Notes under the pieces: model-generated
Database searches by the model: none
What the model was told of the DNA's origin: nothing
Seen by the model: only the letters and a program-made list of their open reading frames with translations
Assembly: GCA_019671005.1 (NCBI GenBank)
Contig: CM033745.1
Span: 36,687,834-36,751,833, forward strand
DNA from: Hibiscus mutabilis
Lineage: Eukaryota; Streptophyta; Magnoliopsida; Malvales; Malvaceae
DNA length: 64,000 nt
Direction of reading: 5' to 3'
Position numbers and translations under genes: made by a program
Shown: piece after piece, positions 57,691-64,000 of the stretch
Position numbering within the stretch: position 1 is the first letter of the stretch
Layout of the letters: every line of letters begins with the position of its first letter

Positions 57691-58473
57691 TTCTTCAAGG
57701 CTTCGAATGCTTGGATGCATGAGTCATAAAAATTAAAAGCTTTGTCATGTTCAAGCAAGTTACACAAAGGTTTAGAGATTTTGGAAAAATTATAAATAAA
57801 TCTCCTGTAAAAACCTGCATGACCGAGGAAGCTTCGAATTCCTTTGACTGAAGTTGGTGGCGGCAATTTTTCAATCACTTCCACCTTGGCTCTGTCAACT
57901 TGAAATCCCTTGGATGAGATCTTGTGACCGAGCACTATACCATCATCTACCATAAAGGGGCACTTCTCCCAATTGAGCACTAGATTAGATTCTTCACATC
58001 GTGTTAACACTTTCTCCAAATTGCCGAGGCAATTGTCGAAGTTGTTTCTAAATACCAAAAAATTGTCCATGAAGATTTTAAGGAAGTCTTAAACCATGCC
58101 GGAGAAGATTGCCATCATGCATCTCTAAAAAGTTATCAGAGCATTGCATAATCCAAATGGCATCCTTTGAAAAAGATAGGTACCATACATGCATGTGAAT
58201 GTGGTTTTTGCCTGATCATCCCGTGCTATGGCAATTTGGTTATAACCTGAGTAACCATCAAGAAAATAATAAAAATATTTACCTGCAAGTCGGTCAAGCA
58301 TTTGGTCAATAAATGGCAAAGGAAAGTGATCTTTCCTAGTGGCTTTATTTAACTTGCGGTAGTCCATACAAACCCTTCAACCGGTCACAGTCCTAATTGG
58401 GATTAGTTCATTGCTTTCGTTGCTTACCACGGTTATACCTCCTTTTTTTCAGTACAAATTGTACCGGGCTTAC
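57687..58473 (-). pseudogene. Reverse transcriptase core of element D
   Basis: The minus strand reads MDYRKLNKATRKDHFPLPFI, YYFLDGYSGYNQIAIARDDQ and QRMPFGLCNALITF (58125-58367), then after a stop FMDNFLVF (near 58065) and GHKISSKGFQVD, SFLGHAGFYRRFI. The catalytic box that should read (Y/F)xDD is FMDN, so the second aspartate is replaced. This alone would abolish activity. Stops occur between the blocks. Confidence 0.92.
58021..58032. repeat. Perfect TTGCCGAGGCAA inside RT coding region
   Basis: Perfect arms around GA. On the minus strand it encodes part of the NCLGNL stretch next to the RT active-site block. A second perfect unit, TTGCCCTGGCAA, is at 58783-58794 (protease-RT linker), and a third, TTGCCCAGGCAA, is at 56091-56102 (integrase tail). 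Confidence 0.85.
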
Positions 58474-59511
58474 CTATGTACTATCAGAGATAGGATATAT
58501 GATTCTGGCTTCAAGCCATTTGATGATTTCCTTCCTCACGACTTCCTTCATAGCAGGGTTAAGCCTCCTTTGTGCCTCAATTTTTGGCTTGTGATCATCC
58601 TCCAATAGGATTTTGTGCATACACACTACCGGGCTAATTCCCTTCAAGTCGGTAATTGTCCATCCTATAGCCTTCTTATGCAATGCCAACATGTCGATCA
58701 ACCTCTTTTCCTGTTCAGGATGCAACTTAGAAGAAATTATTATAGGTAAAGTGTTATCGTTCCCCAAGTAGGCATATTTCAATTGCCCTGGCAATGGTTT
58801 CAATTCAAGCATAGGAGGTTGCTCAATAGAGGGTTTTTCGATTTTACCTTCCTTACCTGAGTAGTCCAATGGTTCAAAATACTTATCTGGATGACTTGCT
58901 ATCTTATTGGCTTCATCCTGCTCTTCATCGTTCGGCTCATCAAGTTCCTCAGGTTCGGTAATACAATTGCCGAGACAATTGTTAAGGCAATATTTCTCTA
59001 TGTCGAAATTGAATTCAGTGGTGGAGTGGATGGCTTGGCACTCTTCTGGATTGTTGGCATGCTTAAGGGTTCGAAAAACATTAAGCTTCACTTGCTGGTC
59101 ATTTACCCTCATGGTGAGTTCTCCTTTCTCGACATCGATCAAGGTTCTTCCCGTTGCTAGAAACGTTCTCCCAAGAATAATGGGTGCAAACTTATCTGCT
59201 TCACAATCTAGAACAAAAAAATCATCAGGAAAAATAAATTTATAGACTCTTACCAGGATAACCTCGATTTTTCCCTCTGAATGCGTATAAGATCTGTCAG
59301 CAAGCTGTAGCATGACTGTTGTTGGTCTTGCCTTCCCGATTCCCAATTTCTGGAAAACTAATTTTGGCATCAAATTTATGCTTGCTCCAAGATCACACAA
59401 TGCCTTTCCGACATAATGGTTTCCGATTGAACATAGTATGGTGAAACTGCCAGGATCTTTAAGCTTGGGTGGCATACGGTTATGTAGCATGGCCATGCAT
59501 CCTTCTTTCAC
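58474..59511 (-). pseudogene. Protease and RT N-terminus of element D (345-codon open frame)
   Basis: This is the longest uninterrupted pol piece. It begins MKEGCMAMLHNRMPPKLKDP. The aspartic protease has the catalytic CDLGASINLMP (near residue 38-47), VMLQLADRSYTHSEGKIEVI and PIILGRTFLATGRTLIDVEK. It then runs through an acidic linker and PLPGQLKYAYLGNDNTLPII to the RT N-terminal HPEQEKRLIDMLALHKKAIG, GISPVVCMHKILLEDDHKP and RRLNPAMKEVVRKEIIKWLE, and stops where P-ISDS-WVSPV would continue. The protease processes Gag-Pol inside the particle. The ATG is internal; the true polyprotein comes from Gag upstream. Frame-wise it is intact but isolated by stops on both sides. Confidence 0.95.
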
Positions 59512-59919
59512 AGCAACTGTTTCAAACTCTCATAGCCTTGTTCGCTTAGAGAAAATGTCTTTAAGGAAGTTAGCATAGTTCGGCATTTGTTCTATTGCTT
59601 CAACCAATGGCAAGTTGATGTGGACTTGCTTCAAGTGTCAAGGAACTTCTTGAACTGGTATTCTTTCTTCTGCCGTTTCAACCTCTGTGGGAATGGTGGT
59701 GGAAGTCGGATGTCCTCAATCTGTTCTTTGCATTGGAATTTGATTTGATGAATTACCGATGCATCAAGACTTGCCGAGGCGATCGCATCGGGCATTGCCG
59801 AGGCGATGGCATCGGGACCTACCGGGGCAATGGTATCGGGTATTGCCGAGGCATGGGTATGTGGAGTTGCCTTAGCAATTTCTGACTTGTCATTTTTATT
59901 GGAGGTTTCATTGCTGGAT
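59512..59919 (-). pseudogene. Gag-protease spacer of element D with palindrome array
   Basis: Minus-strand reading gives NKNDKSEIAKATPH, AIASAMPDAIASASLDA-like low-complexity repeats and then frameshifted linker. The repeats derive from TTGCCNNGGC units at 59771, 59795, 59819, 59843 and 59867, exactly 24 bp apart, so they stay in frame. Confidence 0.7.
59771..59878. repeat. Five TTGCCNNGGCAA-type units at 24-bp period (D spacer)
   Basis: TTGCCGAGGCGA (59771), TTGCCGAGGCGA (59795), CTACCGGGGCAA (59819), TTGCCGAGGCAT (59843) and TTGCCTTAGCAA (59867). The period of 24 matches the group at 57156-57215. Confidence 0.9.
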
Positions 59920-61464
59920 TCATCTGTCTGTATAAAAGGGTTTTTCTCCTAGTCGGTTTATTGGATGGTCAAGTGCATCATTAAGCTTTAGTCCACTCCG
60001 GGTGGTGATTATTTTACACTGCTCATGGCCTATTCCTTTGGCGACCTCAGTATCTCTAGGTAAACTGCCCGTTGGTCTTGTGTTCAAGTTCTGAGCAAAT
60101 TGCCCTACTTGTGTCTCCAATGACTTTAGGGCCGCCTCTTGGTTTTGCAATCTCATTTCAGTCATGTTGATGAAGGAATTAGTCCTTTTCATGAAATTAC
60201 TATTCCCAGCCATATAAGATTCAGTTTTTAACATGAAAACATTGAGAGAATTTTCTAAATAATTGGATGGTGTCGATTGTTGCAGCATCTGTTGCCGTGG
60301 CATGTTATAATGGAATCCCGATGCTTGTGTGTGCTGATTGTTCTGATTAATGGCGTTGTTTGGGTTGCTCCATGAAAAATTAGGGTGCTTCTTCCAGGCT
60401 GGATTGTATATGTTGGACATCACATTGTTGCTCTGGTTGTAGTTTCCAACGTAAAAGCTAGATTTTGGGTTCTGCGAACACTCAAAAGAATTGTGGTTAC
60501 CATTACATAAATCACAAATTGAATCTACTACCTTGATCTCCTGTGTGTTACTAGGTCAGCTCATGTTTTTAACCAAGTTGGTTAGAGCGGCCAATTGTGC
60601 AGAAATAGATCCTGATGAATCAAGCTCACTTATCGTGGCATTGCGTCAGACTATTCCCCTATGGGTGGTTGGGAACTGATAATCATTCTTGGCAAGATGG
60701 TTCAGAATATCTACCGCTTCCTCATTTGACTTGTCGAGGAGTATGCCATTTGCCGAGGCATCTAGAATCATCCTCGTCGGCGTGTTCACTGAGTTGTAGA
60801 ACATCATCACTTGTGTCCACAATGGGAGTCTGTGCATGGGACATTTGTGTAAAAGCTCTTTGTATCGCTCTCAAGCCTCATACATGGATTCATCATCTGC
60901 TTGCCGAAAAGAAGTAATATCATTACGCAACTTTTCAGTCATATTCGTAGAGCTAAATCTAGCAATAAAGTCACGACACAAATCCATCTAAGATCATATA
61001 GAACCGGATGGAATACTATTCAGCCATGTTTTTGCCCTATCCCTCAGTGAATAGGGAAATAATTTCAGCCTTAGGATATCTTCATGGACTCCTTGTAGCT
61101 TGAATGAATCGCAAATCTCCAGGAATAATTTGAGATGTTGTCTAGCATCTTCAGCTGTCGAGCCGCCAAATTGACCAATTTTGTTGATCATGTTAAACAT
61201 CACAAGTTTTAATTCAAAGTGGGCAGCTTCTATCCCGGGTGCGACAACTCCTGGATTGAGACCGTTGAGATCTTCCTCTAAGTATTCTAGGATAGGTCTA
61301 TTCCGAATAGGTTGTACGACTGGATCTCCTCCTCCTCTTGCTACGACATTCAGAATTTGTTGTTTTACCATTGCTGCTCGTTGTTCTCGTCTTCTTTGAT
61401 GAAGAACTCGTTCTATCTCGGGTTCAAGTAGGTAGTCTTGTGATGTTGGTCTCGCCCTGGTCAT
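59920..61464 (-). pseudogene. Gag of element D
   Basis: I take the ATG at 61462-61464 (MTRARPTSQDYLLEPEIERV); the upstream hydrophobic run comes from a T-rich leader. The Retrotrans_gag core reads HFELKLVMFNMINKIGQFGG, HLKLFLEICDSFKLQGV, LKLFPYSLRDRAKTWLNSIP and SGSI with a stop near 60993. It continues in pieces through NEEAVDILNHLAKNDYQFP, a short zinc knuckle CDLCNGNHNSFEC (CX2CX3HX4C; about 60480-60530), NIYNPAWKKHPNFSWSN, KSLETQVGQFAQNLNTRPTG and the KIITTRSGLKL motif. Gag forms the particle. At least three stops or shifts inactivate it. Confidence 0.9.
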
Positions 61465-61596
61465 ACACAGATGCAAAACCAAAGTTGTAAGTCCCTTGAA
61501 ACTGATTAGAAATACAACAAACACAAAAATAAAAATAAAATAAAAATAAAAATAAATAAAGGTGCAAGAAATTAAAAACAAAGTCGCTATTGCCAA

Positions 61597-61614
61597 TCCC
61601 CGACAACGACGCTA
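61597..61614 (-). other. Primer-binding site of element D
   Basis: The minus strand reads TAGCGTCGTTGTCGGGGA, three changes from the TGGCGCCGTTGCCGGGGA tRNA-Asp-type site. It lies seven bases from the LTR end. Confidence 0.7.
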
Positions 61615-61621
61615 AAAACTT

Positions 61622-62020
61622 GTTGCATGTTTAGAGTTTTTCGCAATTTGTGCAAGTATACACGTCGCAAGTTATAGTATAATATAGATATCATATCCAC
61701 AGGGATTGGTGCTACTTCAGGAATCTAACTAGTTTGGCATTTGGAAAGTAGCTTGATTGCTTTGGCAGATCCTTTAGTTTCCTTCCTTAGCTGCCACGAC
61801 AATCTACTACTCGCTTGGGCAATTAGATCCTGCACACACTAAAACACACACTAGCAGTACCTTTTTCCACAAAATCAACTAAATTATGAAATCAAGCATG
61901 ACAGTGAAGGAAATCATGAAAACATGCATGAATGCCTAATAATGCAACTAAAATGAGCCCAAGTCTAACAATAATATGAGTAAAAAGGGATATAAAAATA
62001 GTACTTTTGAACACTTAACA
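61622..62020 (-). repeat. 5' LTR of element D with 1.18-kb internal deletion
   Basis: Only 399 bp remain of 1576. The first about 115 bases match 53014-53127 and the rest matches 54299-54589. The join is at CTAACT/CTAGTTTGG near 61731. A shared CTA at the join suggests short-homology deletion. Confidence 0.9.
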
Positions 62021-62829
62021 CTAGGCTTAAGGGATTAGTGTCCAGCTCAACACCATTTAACACCACGGCCACGAATTTACTGTGCACCGCTCTTTTAGGT
62101 GCAATGGTGGAATTCTTCAGGCCATTCTTTGAATATGTTTGAGAAAATGATCTGGCAATGAGAGTCGTGTTGAACCCATTGTCCTTGGGGTCTACTGAGG
62201 AATTTCCAGTGTTTCCAAAACATTACTTCACCAAGATCCCTGTGAGCCAATCACCTGGAGAAGAGAAGGAAGACGAAGAAGGAATAGAGAATGAAGACGA
62301 TGGAGAAGAAATCCCCTTAGCCCTCCAGCTACTGCTACTAGGACCAGAAAGAGGAAGGAAAGTACCGTTGCACCTGCTCCCCGTCGACTTACTAAGAGGA
62401 TGAGAGCTCAAGACAAAAGCAAGGCCTCTATGCACCCTAACCCATCAACTCCAGCTAGCCTAGTTCACTTGGTTAGCGATGATTCTTTGGAGGTGCAAAA
62501 ACCAGTAAGTTGGGCCACTCCCTCTTCTGTCAAGACATCACTAACTCCAACTACAACCACTCCTAAAACTTAGACCAAGGTCTCTACTGGTTGAGTCCAT
62601 GAGCTAATTGAAGAGTTGCAAGCACACCTGGGGCGTAGGCCCCCATTATCTATCTCTTTGAGCTCCCCAGAATCCATCATTTCTCCTTTGCACAAGGATG
62701 CCACTGCATCTCCTGCAACCCTTGAAATCCAACAGTCACCACATATACATGCTCCTTCTACGCCACGCACTGGTAAACGAACAAAGAGCCAGGCTTGCCA
62801 TGCTACACCACCCAGTAACTCCATGGGTT
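62021..62829 (+). pseudogene. Accessory ORF of element C, part 3 (C-terminus)
   Basis: After D the plus strand has frames ending at 62403 (acidic EEKEDEEGIENEDDGEEIP) and, in another frame, TRKRKESTVAPAPRRLTKRM. A further frame from 62616 reads LSISLSSPESIISPLHKD and stops at 62829. A serine/threonine/proline-rich, charge-rich tail is usual after the Transposase_32 domain. I infer that it is the end of the same ORF. It is frameshifted and has a stop near 62572. Confidence 0.5.
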
Positions 62830-63913
62830 AGATTTCCTTTATTTTTCTTTTCTTTTTAGTTTAGTTTAGTTTCATAATTTTTTCATTTGTATATTTGTTT
62901 TTCCTTGATTTGTTTTGCTTTTTCTTTTATTTTCTTTTTGCATTAGGGACAATGCTCTTCTCAAATTTGGGGGAGTACATACCCATATATATATTATGTT
63001 AAATTTAGGTAAAATTTTAAAAAATTTTAAAAAAATAAGAACTGTAACTAGCCTAATATATCTGATCCCTTTGCTATGATTCCTTTGATTCTGAACCTGT
63101 TGTTGCATTGATTATGACTTCCTATGATGAATCTATGTTGATGCTTTGCAAGGTGTTAAGAGCTTTATGCTTTGAACTTAATGGTAAATCTGTTGTAGCC
63201 CTTAAAACCACATGTTGTTTGCACTCTAAAGACTTATTAAACCTTAGAGAAGCTCTAGGTTAAATTTATGAGGCCAAAGGATGAACCAAAGTGAATGAAC
63301 TCAATGTTCAATGTAGCAAAATAAAGGCTTAAACACTCATTGAAAAATCAAAAAAAATTAATTGATTGATAATTTAAACAAAACTATTGAGGGACACTCT
63401 TCTATGCATCTTGCTATCGTAGTACACTAGGTGAGTTATGTTTGCTCCACTTAACTTTCCTTGGTAGGAATGATAGTGCTGGCAAAGAGTGAATGAGAGT
63501 CTTCATAGGATGACATTGTTCCCAGGACTTAGGGATGGGTTGTTTGCTCTGTTCCATTTTCACTTACTGAAGAGTTAATGTGATAAGTAGAAGCCCCAAG
63601 GATATAGTTTTCAAACATAAAAAGAATAGGGAATATTAAAAGAATATGTTGAAAAAGAAAACAATATGCCGAGGCAGAAAAAGAAAGCAACCCTTAAGCT
63701 TATAGTTATTCCAAGCTTCTCTAAGGCAGAAAAAGAAAACAATTTGCTTATCATCAACATAGCTGAGGAATGAATTACTACTAGAGCATAACTTGGAATA
63801 ACTATAATCATATCTTAGTGGAAACTTAGGACTTACGGGTTGTTTACTGTTCATCTTTTCTATTTTTATTTTTCTTGCTTCCATTTTTCATCGCTTGAGG
63901 ACAAGCAACAATT
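62830..63913 (+). other. 3' untranslated region of element C
   Basis: There is no domain. The box TTAGGGACAATGCTCTTCTC then AAATTTGGGGGAG (about 62944-62974) and CTTGAGGACAAGCAAC (about 63895-63910) are the same signals as in elements H and D. Confidence 0.65.
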
Positions 63914-63929
63914 CAAGTTTGGGGGTATT
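63914..63929 (+). other. Polypurine tract of element C
   Basis: CAAGTTTGGGGGTATT directly precedes TGATGAGTGC. Confidence 0.75.
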
Positions 63930-64000
63930 TGATGAGTGCTTAATTGATCTATATTATATGCCCTTATTCCTTGTCTTTTACATGTTTTCAAGCTCATATA
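63930..64000 (+). repeat. Start of 3' LTR of element C (runs off window)
   Basis: TGATGAGTGCTTAATTGATC matches the LTR starts at 38364 and 41669 and is followed by TATATGCCCTTATTCCTTGT. Truncated by the window end. Confidence 0.85.

Larger units (their letters stand above)
53014..62020 (-). mobile_element. Element D: Athila-like LTR retrotransposon, minus strand
   Basis: LTRs lie at 53014-54589 (3' LTR in element sense) and 61622-62020 (5' LTR, internally deleted). Element-sense ends are TGTTAAGTG and CGCAACA or TGCAACA. On the minus strand the order is PBS, Gag, protease, RT, RNase H, integrase, PPT, as in Ty3/gypsy. The tRNA-Asp-like PBS, the TTRSG motif after Gag and the VYGK-HLPVE-HKAYWAIK integrase tail point to Athila. 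Many stops and frameshifts are present. The flanks CCATG (53009-53013) and CTAGG (62021-62025) are not a convincing target duplication. Confidence 0.92.
41669..64000 (+). mobile_element. Element C: LTR element with only an accessory ORF (right end outside window)
   Basis: LTR starts TGACAAGTGCATAATTGACC (41669) and TGATGAGTGCTTAATTGATC (63930) are homologous, the second just after the polypurine tract CAAGTTTGGGGGTATT. The only protein signal between them is one accessory ORF, broken into three parts (47342-47785, 52565-53013, 62021-62829) by insertions G and D. The 3' region has the GGGACAATG and GAGGACAAGCAAC boxes seen in Athila-like elements. No gag or pol of its own is visible. It is most likely a non-autonomous Athila-related element. 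Confidence 0.75.

Noticed and set aside
58474..59511. A 345-codon minus-strand open frame that could be taken for a host gene
   Set aside because: It has the DLGASINLMP protease block and RT N-terminal motifs and lies between Gag and RT of element D, so it is transposon pol.
1..64000. A new host defence, metabolic or RNA-based system
   Set aside because: No intact operon-like or multi-gene host locus is present. All supported proteins are transposon or plastid remnants, and the only unexplained pattern is the dispersed palindrome reported above.

Overview
This is plant nuclear DNA, probably from a dicot. It is AT-rich, intron-poor and dominated by decayed LTR retrotransposons that have landed inside one another. 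The visible signatures are plant Ty3/gypsy Tat/Ogre and Athila proteins, a Ty1/copia Gag, foldback MITEs and a fragment of the plastid gene rpoC1. No intact host gene is visible. Every coding stretch I recognise is a broken transposon or organelle pseudogene.

Layout. 1-1166 is host DNA with simple repeats and foldback MITEs. 1167-29713 is one Tat/Ogre-type element (A). Its ends lie inside a MITE whose other half resumes at 29719. A carries a degenerate accessory ORF, a gag-like ORF, a second accessory-ORF copy and three tandem arrays, but no pol. Nested in A are B (10952-18042, non-autonomous Tat/Ogre-like, with a 101-bp array) and H (21414-27944, Athila-like, RT and RNase H deleted, TSD GTAAC), the latter inside A's 3' LTR. 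29714-34570 is host DNA holding MITEs, a 173-bp tandem duplication, the rpoC1 plastid insertion and a short RUB1/NEDD8-like fragment. 34575-37786 is a Ty1/copia gag/protease fragment split by an Athila solo LTR (35695-37146, TSD ATGAG). 37787-38363 is the start of another long LTR. 38364-41668 is a truncated LTR of family C carrying a Tat/Ogre-like solo LTR (38660-41342, TSD GTTAT). From 41669 to past the window end runs element C, which has family-C LTRs and one accessory ORF resembling the plant-transposon Transposase_32 family. C is interrupted three times: by a 3.9-kb solo LTR in its 5' LTR (42393-46316), and in its ORF by a 4.8-kb solo LTR (47786-52564, TSD TTGAT) and by a 9-kb minus-strand Athila element D (53014-62020) that still shows gag, protease, RT, RNase H and integrase.

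How the pieces work together. Only D retains most of a gag-pol set, and it is riddled with stops and has a mutated RT active site. A, B, C and H lack part or all of the replication machinery and would have depended on related autonomous elements. The most unusual pattern is a dispersed 12-bp quasi-palindrome, TTGCCNNGGCAA, often in clusters of about four. It recurs in LTRs, UTRs and even the gag-pol region of the two Athila families (H, D and the D-type solo LTR) and is rare elsewhere in the window.
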